58,666 bases of DNA from Gnomoniopsis sp. IMI 355080 (Eukaryota; Ascomycota; Sordariomycetes; Diaporthales; Gnomoniaceae), in contig JAPEVC010000219.1 of NCBI GenBank assembly GCA_027946555.1, forward strand, positions 1-58,666, given 5' to 3'. This document shows, one piece after another, positions 1 through 11,158 of this stretch. Positions within the stretch are counted from its first letter, which is position 1, and the number at the start of each line of letters is the position of its first letter. The translations under genes were made by a program, and so were the position numbers. The notes below the pieces were generated by a model that was not told the DNA's origin, ran no database searches, and was given only the letters and a program-made list of their open reading frames with translations.

Positions 1-423
1 CCATTCCCCCCCCGTTCCCCTTCCCATCCGCCGAAGCCACTACCCTGGCCGCCCAGGAATAATACCATGATGGTCCCCATTTACCGATGAGCCGAGGAAA
101 CCCGTTATTCTTCAGAGAGTCTATTGGTCAATTGAACACTCCAGCAGGGATGAGCTGTCTTACCCCGCGTTGTCCTCAAAAGCCGCCTCACCGGTCCCGA
201 ATCGGCAACGACATCGGCTCCGGCTCGTCAGAATACCTGGAATTCCCTCGGCATCATACTATTAATCGCCATCGCGTTCTTGCAACCTTCAACTTCACTC
301 GCTCACCAATATACCACCCCTCGTTGAAATTTCGAACGCCCTTACATCATTTCAAAACTTATTATACCACTTCTTGATGGGAAAATAGTGGACTATCTAG
401 AATAGTTACGCCACTTGGAGAAG
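1..423. other. upstream region of the methylisocitrate lyase gene, no gene seen
   Basis: Opens with a C-rich tract and holds one 96-codon open frame (87-377) that resembles no family I know and has no splice partner. It is most simply the promoter and 5' leader of the gene starting at 424. Confidence 0.5.
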
Positions 424-2323
424 ATGCTGCGAAGGATACCAGCTTCGGTATCAGCTCCGGGCTCGGTATGTGCGAGGCTATCGACAGCAACCCGGACTAC
501 CACACGCGCGCCGCGCTGTCTTGCACTTCGGGGAATTACTACCACATCCACCCGCAGAATGCCATCCTCCCTACCTGCAGTTTCACCTCCCGTGACAACT
601 TCTCTCCCATCCGACTCTTTTCACCTTCTCCCCGAATCTGAGAAGGCCGGCACACCTGAGGATGCTCTCTACGAACAGCAGATCAAAGATGTGGAGGCGT
701 GGTGGGCGACTCCCAGATATGCCGGCATAAGGAGACCCTATACGGCTGCCGACGTCGTGTCAAAACGAGGCTCCCTCCAACAGTCCTACCCGAGCTCGCT
801 CATGGCCAGGAAGCTCTGGAGCCTCATCCAGGAAAAGCTGAGCAAAGGCGAACCTCTGCACACAAGTATGCACATGTCGCCCTCCTAGTATGACCGCAAC
901 AACTGACCACGTCTTCATTTCAGTGGGCGCCATTGACCCCGTGCAAATGACACAACAAGCTCCACACCAAGAAGTTCTCTACCTCTCCGGCTGGGCATGC
1001 TCCGCTACCCTCACCCCTACAAACGAAGTTTCCCCAGACTTTGGCGACTACCCTTACAATACAGTTCCCAATCAAGTTCAGCGCATGTTCAAAGCTCAGT
1101 CCATGCACGATCGCAAGCAATGGGATACTCGTCGAGCCCTTTCGCCATCCGAACGTGCCAAAACCCCCTATGTCGACTACTTCCGTCCCATCGTAGCTGA
1201 CGGTGACACCGGCCACGGAGGTCTGACGACTGTTATCAAGCTAGCTAAATTGTTTGCTGAAAATGGCGCCGCGGGTGTCCACTTTGAGGACCAGCTGCAC
1301 GGCGGGAAAAAGTGTGGACATCTCGCGGGGAAGGTCCTCGTCCCCATCGGCGAGCACATCAACCGGCTGGTCGCTGCGCGTTTCCAGTGGGACCTGATGG
1401 GTGTCGAGTCGCTCGTGATTGCCCGCACAGACGCCGAGAGTGGCCGCCTGCTGAGTAGCTCTGTCGACGTGCGCGATCACGAGTTCATCCTAGGTGTCGC
1501 AGACCCCTCTGTACAGCCCCTGGCCGAGACCCTTCAAAAGATGGAAGCGCGCGGCGCATCGGGCCCCGAGATTGACGCCTTCGAGGCGGAGTGGGTCAAG
1601 GCTACAAAATTAGTCACCTTTGACGAAGCGGCGGTCGCGCATCTCCAGGCAGAGGGTGCCTCGGAGGCGAGCGTCGCAGAGTACCAGAGCAGAGTATCCT
1701 CGGACCGCGATATGGGGCTCGCCACGCGGCGCGCCCTCGCAACGAGCCTGACACCGTCCGGCAAGCCGGTATTCTTTGACTGGGACGTGCCGCGCACGCG
1801 CGAAGGATTTTACCACTACCGCGCAGGCATGGCGGCAGCGACCAAGCGCAGCATCGCCTTTGGCGACTACGCCGACCTGCTGTGGGTGGAGACGGGCGAC
1901 CCCGACGTGCAGGTATGCGCGGACCTCGGCGCCGCGGTGCGCGCCGTCCACGGGCGCGGCAAGGGGCTCGTGTACAACCTCAGCCCGTCGTTCAACTGGA
2001 TGGCGCACGGGTTCACGGACGAGAGCCTAAAGTCTTTCATCTGGGACATTGCGCGCGAAGGGTTCGTGCTGCAGCTTGTGTCGCTGGCGGGCCTGCACAG
2101 CACGGCGACCATCTCGAATGAGCTGGCGCGGTCGTTCAAGGAGGACGGGATGAAGGCGTATGTGGAGCTTGTGCAGCGGCGGGAGAAGGAGGCTGGGTGT
2201 GAGGTGTTGACGCATCAGCGGTGGAGCGGGGCGCCGTATATGGATGGGATTGTGGGTGCGATTCAGAGTGGGAGTAGTGGAAGTCGGAGTATGGGGGAGG
2301 GCAATACGGAGGGGCAGTTCTGA
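424..2323 (+). CDS. mclA: mitochondrial 2-methylisocitrate lyase (isocitrate lyase superfamily)
   Basis: Two exons, 424-865 and 924-2323, joined by a 58-nt GT-AG intron with a CTGAC branch site; 613 aa. The splice makes the codon that continues HT into MGAIDPVQ, the conserved start of the barrel. The superfamily signature KKCGHL lies at about residues 276-281, with the catalytic Cys near 278. The first ~45 residues are rich in Arg, Ser and Thr and nearly free of acidic residues, as in a mitochondrial presequence, and the C-terminus (EGQF) has no peroxisomal tripeptide. Glyoxylate-cycle isocitrate lyases are shorter (~540 aa), start near the barrel and usually read KKCGHM. That points to the methylcitrate-cycle enzyme, which cleaves 2-methylisocitrate to pyruvate and succinate during propionyl-CoA removal. 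An open frame extends nine residues upstream of this ATG but begins with TTG. Plain isocitrate lyase is the main alternative. Confidence 0.85.
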
Positions 2324-2723
2324 GGGGGAATGGCTCGAGAGCGCGAGGCAGATGCCAGTTAGAGGTCGGAAAAGGATATTGTGAATAGAGACGTGGCCTG
2401 CTTGTCGTCAGGACTGCTTGATTGGTGTACCATGGGATCGTGACCATGGTCGTTAGATGGGTAAGGGCTCTACAGAGTCGACGATCCCACACTTGATCGT
2501 ATCGAGTGATCATGACCCTACATTGTAATGGTCAAGCAGTCTACACAACATGAGAGGATTTGAAATGCATGCGTAGATGAGTTGATTCTATATGGTGTTC
2601 CACAACACCAACTCGGAAAGCAAACACCGTTCCAGGTATCAATCCACGACCTCCCAAAACATCAACGCCTCCCACCATGCAAGTGTTGGATTCTCACTCA
2701 CTTCCAACGCCCCAATGACCCTT
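2324..2723. other. convergent intergenic region
   Basis: About 400 bp between the 3' ends of the lyase and SDR genes. It should hold both 3' UTRs and polyadenylation sites; no further gene or repeat is visible. Confidence 0.5.
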
Positions 2724-3722
2724 TTATGCATCAAGGGAGTCCTTCAGCGCATTGTTGACAGGGGCGGCCGGTGCGGGTCCCTCGGGCGTCACATACGCCT
2801 TGGTCATACCACCATCAACGACCATATCCTAAAAGACACACATCTATTAGCTCTTGGACCGTACCAAACTTTAAGTAGCAACAGGAAAACATATAGACTT
2901 ACATGGCCATTCACAAAGCTCGCCTCATCACTCGCCAAGAAGACGACCGCCTGCGCCTGCTCAATAGCCTCACCGAACCGGCCCGAAGGGAAGTGAATCT
3001 CACGGCGCAGACGCTTAGGCTGGTCATCACCCAACCAATCCTGCAACAGCGGGGTGTTGAGCGGCGCAGGACACAAGCTGTTGAAGCGGAACCCTTCACG
3101 CGCATGCACCATAGCCAGCTCCCGCGTGAGCGCCAACACGGCGCCCTTGGAGGCCGTGTAGGCCAGCTGCGGGGTGGCGGAGCCGACGAGCGCGACGACA
3201 CTGGCGGTATTGATGACGCTCCCCTTGGTCTTCTTGTGCTTGCGGAACGCCAGCACGGCATGCTTGGAGCCGAACCAGACACCCTTGACGTTAATGTCCA
3301 TGGTCAGGTCCCAGATGGCCTCGGGGGTGCCGACGGCGTCGTCGTCCTTGGCGTGCATGATGCCTGCGTTGTTGAAGATGACGTCGAGACCGCCCGCGGC
3401 GTCGAGCGACTCGATCATGGCTTGCACTTGGGCTTCTTTGGAGACGTCGCAGAGGGTGGTGGAGGCGGAGGCGGTGGGGACGAGCTGCTTCACTTTGGCC
3501 AGGGCTTTCTCGAGGGCTGGGGCGGAGATGTCGGCCATGAGGACGTTGGCGCCTTCGCGCGCGAAGAGGATGGAGGTTTCGAGGCCGATGCCACTGGTTT
3601 GGGGAGTTAGAGATGTATCAAATGGAGGAGGAAGACTTTCACTAAAGGGGAGGGAGGAATGGGAGAGCTTACCCGGCTGCGCCGGTGACGATGGCATTCT
3701 TTCCTGCTAGACGACCGACCAT
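2724..3722 (-). CDS. classical short-chain dehydrogenase/reductase
   Basis: Three exons read on the minus strand: 3722-3673, 3593-2903 and 2828-2724, giving 281 aa. Both introns (79 and 74 nt) have GT-AG ends and CTAA-type branch sites. The first exon encodes only the first 16 codons, and the first splice rebuilds the nucleotide-binding motif TGAAGGIG at residues 13-20. NNAG follows at 91-94, the catalytic Ser near 148, and Tyr162 with Lys166 in YTASK. The third exon supplies the usual C-terminal strand (GHDMVVDGGMTKAY), then a Pro/Ala-rich tail of about 20 residues. This is an NAD(P)(H)-dependent, probably cytosolic oxidoreductase of the 3-oxoacyl-ACP-reductase-like group. The substrate cannot be read from sequence. 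It lies tail to tail with the lyase gene and is separated from the next gene upstream by 1.4 kb. Confidence 0.88.
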
Positions 3723-5108
3723 TGTGATGATTTATCGAGGGTGTAAGTGGGTGAGAGAGAGAGATTGCAAGGACGTATAACTTCTTCTGGTTGAAGTGTT
3801 TTGCGCTGAAGAGATAGCTTCAGCTAGTGAGACGGAAAGTATCGAGGGTAACGGTCTTCAAGTGACAGCACAGATAAGTTTCTTGGGCCAGTCACAGGAT
3901 CAAATAGGGTCGATTCGAGAAGAGAGCAAGTCAATCAATGATAAGTCGTATGTCAAAGAATTAGAATTAGAGTCAAGATCATTCGAGACGGACAAGATCC
4001 GAGACGATTGGGAAAAATGTCTTGGTCTTTTGCTGGGTAGTCTACCTTAAACAATGCGCTTCCGAAAATCGGCGGTGCCCCAGTGGCCCTCTTAGTAACA
4101 CTAGTTACAAGACAACCTCGCGGTGTCATCCGGTCCGTCTTCTATCAACGATAAAAAGGGGACAAATCGAAGAACCATAAAAAAGGTCACGAGTAAAGTT
4201 TCGACCATGGTTAGTCGGATACTGACCGCCATGCCCGATCTTGTAGGGTTCATGCAGGTATAGTCTTTCTTATCAGTTGCGAAGAAGGAGGGAAGAGTCC
4301 CTGCATGTTGGAGCATCCACTCATCCAGTCGCATTGTGAACTTGACTCAACTCATTGCGTGAAAAAGGTTGAAACTTGGAAGTTGGCGTATTACTAGGTA
4401 GAACATTGACATTCGTTGTAGATCTAAGTAGCGATAAGCAAATTACACCACACCATTATGAATGACGGAGATGGGGTGAGTTTTGAAAAGAAGAGAGGTT
4501 ATACGACGCAGTATTGTGTAGTTGATAAAATGTCTACTTTATTTTAATGGAGGGGCAGCAGTGGAGAATGAGGGGTAGCTTCTCTGCCTTGCCTGCCTCG
4601 CTGGCCCAGCTCTGCTGTCAGCCTGCCAGGTCGGGTTTTAATTACCATAGCATCCTATCCAGGCAAGTACAGCCACTACTCCTAGAACGCACACGTAGGG
4701 CCCCTGTCCATGGTGATCGCCCTCCCTCCCCCCCGGTTCCGTTGCGGCGCCAGGGATGACCTCACCGGTTCCACTCACCTTCCCCAAGCTCTTCTTATCT
4801 CTGTCCGGTAACAAGGCACGTTCCGAGTCCCAGGGGCCTGCGACAGCCTTGCGCCTCCTACGACACGTTTATACTGAGGTGCATGCTATCGTCGTTCGTC
4901 TCTTGGATAATTGTATTCTGTAGATCGAAAAGCTATTATCCCTGACTCCCCCCCTTCGTGTCCTCTTCAGCGCTTTACCTCACGAGATAAGCTCCAAGAC
5001 GCGCACCAAATTTGAAGACTACACGACCTCATCATACCAACCTCTTTATTTGCTTCCCAATTGCTAGTCTAGCTTACTGGAAAGACTGAAAGCGCTCGAC
5101 ACATAATA
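3723..5108. other. divergent promoter region, no gene seen
   Basis: 1.4 kb between the SDR (-) and the glutamine-synthetase-like gene (+). A short frame at 3796-4050 starts with GTG and shows no known features. C/T-rich runs between about 4720 and 5090 fit a fungal 5' leader ahead of the ATG at 5109. Confidence 0.5.
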
Positions 5109-6695
5109 ATGGCTGGCTCAAAACCCACTCCTGACAGCAGGGACATCACCATCGAGTCCCTGCCCTCCATCTTGGCCGACGACAACTGCGTCAAGCTGGC
5201 CGGTGTCGACGTCGATGGCATCTTGCGCGGCAAGCTGATCTCCAAGAAGAAATTCCTGTCCATAGCCGAGGCTGGCTTCGGTTTCTGCTCCGTCGTTTTT
5301 GGCTGGGATATGCATGACCAGACCTACTTTAAAGAGCTCGGTGTCAGCAACAAGGAGAACGGCTACCGGGACCTTATTGCCGTCCCAGACCTCGAGTCGT
5401 TCCGCAGGATACCATGGGAAGACAATACGCCCTTCTTCCTCGTCAGCTTCTTCGACCCAGACACCAACGAGCCCCTGTACGCATGTCCGCGCCAGCTGCT
5501 CAAGAAACAGCTCGACAAGCTGGCCACCAAGGACTGGGGCGCGATGGCAGGAGGTACGTGAATGACATGTCTGCTCACATCTGCTTTGGCAAACACTGAC
5601 TAGCCTTTCTCCTTCTCAGCCGAGTACGAGTTCTATCAGTTCAAGGCCCCCGATGGTGGTTCTTCTGTCGCGCCATACCTCAAGGACAACCCTACGCACA
5701 CCCTCCCCGCCTTGACCGAAGGCATGTTCGGCTATAGTGTGACTAGGCCCGTCCACAACAAGGACTACTACTATGACATTTTCAACACCTGCGAGGCTTT
5801 CCGCTGTAATATTGAGGGCTGGCATACCGAGAGTGGCCCCGGTGTTTATGAGGCCGCTCTTGAGTTTGGCGAGATTCGTGGAATGGCTGACCGTGCCAGT
5901 CTCTTCAAGTATGTCGTCAAATCTGTCGCAACCAAGTACAACATCACGCCATGCTTCATGGCCAAGCCAAAGCAAGGCCTGCCTGGCAACTCGGGCCACA
6001 TGCACGTCTCGCTGGTCGACAAGGCTGGCAAGAACCTCTTGTTCCGCGACACGCCCGACACGTCTGCTCCCTGGTCCGACATATCTCACCTGTCCGACAC
6101 TGGCCGGTACTTCCTCGCCGGTCTTCTCGAGGGCTTGCCCGATATCATGCCCATGTTCGCCCCCACCATCAACAGTTACAAGCGCCTGGTCGAGAACTTT
6201 TGGGCACCCGTCACTGTCTCCTGGGGACTGGAACACCGGGCTGCCTCCATCCGCATCATTGCTCCGCCTACCTCCAAGCCGGGCGCTACCCGCTTTGAGG
6301 TGCGCGTGCCTGGTGCTGATGCCAACCCGTACTATGTCTACTCCGCTATCCTGGCATGCGGTATCAGGGGAATCGAGAAAAAGTTGGAAATCCCTTGCCC
6401 GCCTTTGGGCAAAGGGGATGATGTTGGTGGGAATTCTGACCAGGGTCAGAGGCTGGCAAAGAGCTTGAGGGAGGCTGTGGACCGCTTTGCCAGGAAGGAG
6501 AGCATCGCGAGGGAGGTTTTCGGTGATGACTTTGTCGACCACTTTGCGGGGACAAGAGATCACGAAATCCGCCAATGGGATGAGGCGGTTACGGACTGGT
6601 GTGTATTACCTGTTGCTACCTTGCCCCAACGGAATTATTTTGCTAACAAAGTCAAACTCTACAGGGAAATGAAGAGGTACATTGAAACTGTATAG
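5109..6695 (+). CDS. glutamine-synthetase-fold gamma-glutamyl ligase (GS-I-like)
   Basis: Three exons, 5109-5553, 5620-6598 and 6665-6695, give 484 aa. Introns are 66 nt each; the second has the branch site GCTAAC. The N-terminal beta-grasp region (residues ~20-130, with VDVDGILRGK) is followed by the catalytic core. The metal-binding E-Y-E of AEYEFYQF is at 149-156, the ATP-site motif KPKQGLPGNSGHMH at 264-277, and the WGLEHRAASIRI region further on. The last ten codons (ending RYIETV) come from the 31-nt third exon and match the usual C-terminus of the family. The length and motifs are those of prokaryote-type GS-I relatives and of the C-terminal half of fungal FluG. The FluG amidohydrolase half is absent. 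It is likely an ATP-dependent ligase joining glutamate to ammonia or an amine, possibly a polyamine; which one is inference. Eukaryotic assimilatory GS-II is shorter (~360 aa), so this is not the main glutamine synthetase. Confidence 0.85.
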
Positions 6696-7650
6696 CGACG
6701 GATCCATCACAGCACCACATCAACAAGGAAGAAGGTATCGTGCATAGCATACGGGTAGCATACATATCTTGGGAGATACTGGATCAGCGGTCTGGCGATG
6801 AGGCACACAAAAAAACGAGGGAAAACGGAAATGATTCCGCGGAAATCTTGGGACTACCTCTTGGATACCCCCTTTCACATGACCATCTACCCAGGCACAA
6901 TCAGCGCGGAATTGGAAAGAAAATTTTGTTTATGCGACTGCTGATGTTGAACAGCGTCTCCTCTCACTGTGACACCATGTGACGTGTTACATTTCGAATC
7001 TTGGTCTAGAAGAGGCCCCCCTGTGCAAAACCCAATGTGTCGGGCCCTTCTTTCTTTTTGCTGCCTGAACGCACTCATGAAAGTCTCGCCACACACAAGG
7101 ACATTTTTTTACCTTATTTTTTTCGTTCAGCCCGGCCCCGTCCGTCACGACCTCGTCCAGCCATGCGGGTGTGCTGCCATGCGCGTGGGTGGCTTGAGCG
7201 CCCCCAAGTGTGGCCGCCGCCGCCACGCAAATGAAATTTTCCCCAGGAACCCGGGAACTTGGGGCAAAGCCCATGGGCAGATTAGCGAGGTCAGCAAGAT
7301 GCGCTCGCCGGGGGGTGGGGTGCTACAGCCCTGGCTAAAGGTGGGTTACACGGGGGCTCGCTATTGTGTCTCTCTCTCTCTTTCTTGTTGCTGGATTAAA
7401 CGAGCATACAACAAACAAGCATTTTTGGGGTTCGTGGTGGCACACGGGGCGTCTCAGGCCTCGGGGGTACTGCTCTCAACTTTTACTACTGCTGCTATTG
7501 TCCGGCGCCCGAGGAGGAGGAGCAAATGTGGTAGATATTGGGAAGCCACACCAAAAAAAAAGAGGGAGAGAGTTAAGTAGCGTTTGCATTTTGTTGTATG
7601 TGGCGAAAAGGGCGGAAAGGAAACGAAGCGCGGAAGTCTCCGACGCCGAC

Positions 7651-7668
7651 GCCGCCGCCGCCGCCGCC
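7651..7668. repeat. GCC trinucleotide microsatellite
   Basis: Six tandem GCC units inside a GC-rich patch of the gene-free stretch. Confidence 0.85.
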
Positions 7669-7871
7669 ACGCCTTCCAGAAGCCCCCCGAATGAGACAGT
7701 TTTAAAATGGGAAGGGCAAAAAATAAAAAAAGGATGGCGTGGGGCTCCTCTCCAGCAAAACGCATTGAGATAGGCCGTGGTCGGCCTCTTCATGCATGCT
7801 GTATGACCACTGGTGCTGGCAAAAGGGGTGCTGGGGCCCCATGTTCGATCCTGCATGTTGCCGTCGGTCTC

Positions 7872-7940
7872 TGTGTGTGTGTGTTCGCTATGTATGTGTG
7901 TATGTATGCAGGTAGGTAAGTACCAAGGTAGGTAGGTAGG
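7872..7940. repeat. TG dinucleotide run grading into TATG and TAGG tetranucleotide repeats
   Basis: A TG run is followed by TATG-type units and then by repeated GGTA/TAGG units, interrupted once by AAGTACCAA. The TAGG units echo the halves of the TACCTAGGTA palindrome found elsewhere in the window. Confidence 0.8.
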
Positions 7941-8960
7941 GTGGCTTTTAAGTTTTTATTGCTAAATGACAAAGAAAGCAGCCTATGGAAGGAGGAGGAA
8001 GCGGGTTAGGCCAGTACCGCACAGCTTCCGCATTTTTTTTTATCCAACGGCGTGGATTCCGCTCGGTGATATTTACTTAGCTGCGCGGCGTTTGGTGGCG
8101 ACGCGGACGCCCGCTGGGCATGTGGGCATACATGCGGTGGCCGAAAATTTGTCGGGAATTATCTCGCTCCTCTTGTCACTTTGGTCTTATTTTGTTGTTG
8201 CTTTTTGGGAGGGGGCTTGGGATGTGGAAGTCCCTGGTGGAGCGGCGGTGGCTACATATTCCCTCTTGTGTGTTCTTATGCATACGCGCTGTGGTATTTG
8301 GTGGTGGAGGTGGTGGAAGGAGCCATTGTCTTTTTTTTTTGGCGTTCTGGGATGTACACTGTGGTGTGGAATATGGGTGAACAAGTGAGTGGGTGAGAGA
8401 ATGTATCACCTTGTCCGGTCGGTTGCTGCTGCTGCTCGCTTCTTACCGATATAAGCTGAGGCGGTAGGTACTAAAGTTGCATCGATATTCTTTGCTGTTG
8501 ATGATCTTTGATCTTTTTGATCTTTGGGCCTTTTTGAGTCAAGGACGTGATGAGGTTGATCATGCCTTCAACACGGAAATCATTACTTGCTCATTGACTC
8601 ACCCCCTTCAATGCCGCTCACAGCATATCTTACCCAACTTGGGCTTTCTCACAGTTTCTAAATTCCTACATTGGGTTTCAAGTCTTGGCACACCACCAAC
8701 ACATAATACACCATCAAGTCTGTCTATCTACCAACGGTTGCGCCAACCACAGTAACCCCACCAACAAACCAACAAACCAACAACCCAAATCTTAGTCTCG
8801 GTCAATCAGGCTAAACTTGAGGACAGAGTCTCTCGACCCACAAACAAGACCTTGACATACTTTTCCCTTCCTATCAATTGTCCTCACCACATCATCTACT
8901 ACATACTACAAGACAGACATAGACACAAAAACACACACATACCTATATATCTAACCAAGC

Positions 8961-10163
8961 ATGGGCAGCTATGACCCAATGCCGTCGCGAACCGCCCTCG
9001 AAGACGCCCACGAGACATCCGAGGCGCATGACGGCCAGCGCGAGGTGAAATACCCCTTTGCCTTCAAGAACCTCGACTGGGACGACTATCACCGCTACCG
9101 CCCGCGATATCCTGACTCCATGCTTAAGCAGTGGATGAGTTACCATCGCCTGCACGGTGGTGACTTTGACTGCGCACACGACATGGGTGCTGGTAAGTTC
9201 GTCATTCTTCTCCTGTGCCTCTATCTTCCTTGAATTGATGACCCCTTTTTAACAATGAATAAAGGTCCTGGCACCCTCGCCTCCCGCCTCGCACCTCTTT
9301 TCACCAACATGATCATCTCCGACGCCGGCGCCGCCAACATCCGCTCCGCCAAAGCCAACCTCGCCTCCCCCTCCAACAAACCCACCAAATTCACCTTCCT
9401 CCACACACCCGCCGAGCAAAGCCACGCCACGCTACCACCAGCTTCGGTCGACTTTGTCTCGGTGGGGATGGCTTTCCATTACTTTGATGCGCCGCTCGCA
9501 ATCCGCTCCATCGCGACGATGCTGAAACCCGGTGGGACGTTGGCGGCGGCAACGTACGGGTTTCGGCTGCGGTTTCCTGGACGGCCTGCGCTGGAGAGGC
9601 TGTGGTTTGCGGCGGCGAGTAAGGAGAGTTTGAGGCTGATTCGGGAGGGGGCGTTGTTCCCTGCTGCTGTCAAGGGGTTGGCGGCTGCTATGGCGGGGTT
9701 GGATTTTGTGGAGTTGCCTGAGGCGTGGTTTGAGGTTGGGGCGACGCGTGTGTTGGTTAATGGTGATGGTATGGACGAGGGCGAGGAGGAGAAGGAAGGC
9801 GACGACGACGAGGACGACGACGAAGAGATGCAGCAAGCAAGGAGTACGAAGAATGGTAGCAATGGCCCTGGCCCGCTGGCGTTTGTGGAGGAGGATGCGT
9901 GCTGGGAGCCCAGCGTACGGCGCGTTGGCCCGGCCGACGTATGCAAGCGGACACGGGATGCCGGCTGGCGACGGGAGGCGGACTGTGCGTGGCTGCGGGG
10001 GTTCCTGGCGAGCTGTCAGATGGGGTTTGGGCAGCGGACGTGGGAGACGACGGAGTGGCGGATGCTGGAGGAAATTGTGCGTTCAGCTGAAGGCGGGCGG
10101 GTCTTGGTGGAGTGGCCTGTGGCGATGATTTTGGCGACGAGGAATGCTCGACCGGTGGTGTGA
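8961..10163 (+). CDS. class I SAM-dependent methyltransferase (Crg1/trans-aconitate methyltransferase-like)
   Basis: Two exons, 8961-9192 and 9265-10163, separated by a 72-nt intron (GTAAGT donor, AAAG acceptor); 376 aa. The splice completes motif I, DMGAGPG at residues 74-80, which binds S-adenosylmethionine. Upstream is the F-x-W-x-x-Y-x-x-YRPRYP segment (residues ~37-50) typical of this fungal and yeast family. The post-motif region SVDFVSVGMAFHYFD holds the motif equivalent to the acidic/aromatic loop, and LKPGGTLA is motif III. Between about residues 270 and 290 a run of Glu/Asp residues forms a charged insert before the C-terminal part, likely a disordered loop. Family members methylate small carboxylic acids or lipids in the cytosol; the substrate here is unknown. 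No biosynthetic partner gene sits beside it. Confidence 0.85.
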
Positions 10164-11158
10164 GGTGGGATGTGATGGATAGATGATTACTACTCCGGGT
10201 GCGGGATTGGGTATGTGTGAGGTTGGTGGAGTTGGGAGAGGATGGGAGGTCTTTTGAAGACACCAAGATGTGATAGACACTTGGGCAGAGCATGAGATAC
10301 CTTTTGATGTTGATTATGGCTCCTTGGAAATGCTCACTAGGGTACTGGATGAGGTTTCCGGCAACTCACAACTCGATCAGGCGGAAGAGGAAGCTATGGT
10401 TCATTCGGAGGTTTTCAAGCGATCGGTCATGCTCGAATTGACTGGTGAATCTCGTTTATTCTAGCATCTACGAACGTGGCGTTTTGCGAGGGGTAGCAGG
10501 CCCCGAGACAACACTTACCTGGGTACATAGTCTATTGTGCAATATCATTCGAGCACACAAGAGCATCTGTCAATCTATTTCGGTCGAATGGTTTATCAAG
10601 GCAGGTATAGCTAAATTTACAGCCTGACAAATTTCCGCCCCATTAATATTCCGAGGCATTGGTCTGTGTATGAGAACGAATTTATAATCCAAATTGTGAG
10701 TTGTGTAACTTGGATTCCCGAGTTTCTGCCGGCTCCTCATCTGGTCAATGTTCCATGGCTAGCAAAAAAAACAGAATGAACTTTCAAGTTGCATGTCAGC
10801 CTCCGCGGAGGGGCAGGGCTATGGTCGTTCTAGGGCCACTACATTAGGCCGCAGGTGACCTATAGTACCTAGTTATGAAGCCCTGAAATAATAGTAGTTC
10901 GTTGATGTTGGTGTTTGACAGCACCTAAAAGCGCCGTAGCCGCGCCGTGGGAGTTGCACGAAGACTAGTGGCAAACCTTGTTTTGGGCGCAACATGTTCC
11001 AGGGTCGTCGATCATGAGATAAACATATCAACAATGCACCTCGGCCACTATTCCGTAGTCGAGTGAGGCGCAGCATCGCGAATGCTTCTTCACAGGTTGA
11101 CTTCATATGTGCCACTCGTGCCCAGTATTGAATCATTGCCTCGTAAGCTTCAAAAAAC
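10164..11158. other. intergenic region, no gene seen
   Basis: About 1 kb with only short frames of around 60 codons (such as 10270-10464), none recognisable. It lies between the methyltransferase and the unrecognised two-exon gene. Confidence 0.5.

Larger units (their letters stand above)
6696..8960. other. microsatellite-rich, gene-free stretch and CT/CA-rich leader
   Basis: 2.3 kb with several overlapping open frames on both strands (up to 203 codons, 6969-7580). None looks like a known family, and their composition simply follows the low-complexity DNA. Simple repeats are TC (7369-7382), GCC (7651-7668), TG (7872-7884) and TATG/TAGG (7889-7940). From about 8560 the plus strand becomes pyrimidine- and CA-rich, with CCAACAAA-type repeats at 8757-8790, as in a long fungal 5' UTR for the gene at 8961. 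Confidence 0.5.

Noticed and set aside
87..377. 96-codon frame at the window start
   Set aside because: No family resemblance and located where the lyase promoter is expected.
424..2323. Glyoxylate-cycle isocitrate lyase
   Set aside because: The basic presequence, the length of 613 aa, KKCGHL in place of KKCGHM and the lack of a peroxisomal tripeptide favour methylisocitrate lyase; not fully excluded.
2903..3610. 235-codon plus-strand frame opposite the SDR gene
   Set aside because: Antisense shadow: the minus-strand frame carries all SDR motifs.
3796..4050. 84-codon acidic frame upstream of the SDR
   Set aside because: Starts with GTG rather than ATG and lies in the divergent promoter; nothing supports expression.
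5616..6575. 319-codon minus-strand frame opposite the glutamine-synthetase-like gene
   Set aside because: Antisense shadow produced by codon bias of the real gene.
6969..7580. 203-codon open frame
   Set aside because: Crosses low-complexity DNA, overlaps similar frames on the other strand, and has no known motif.
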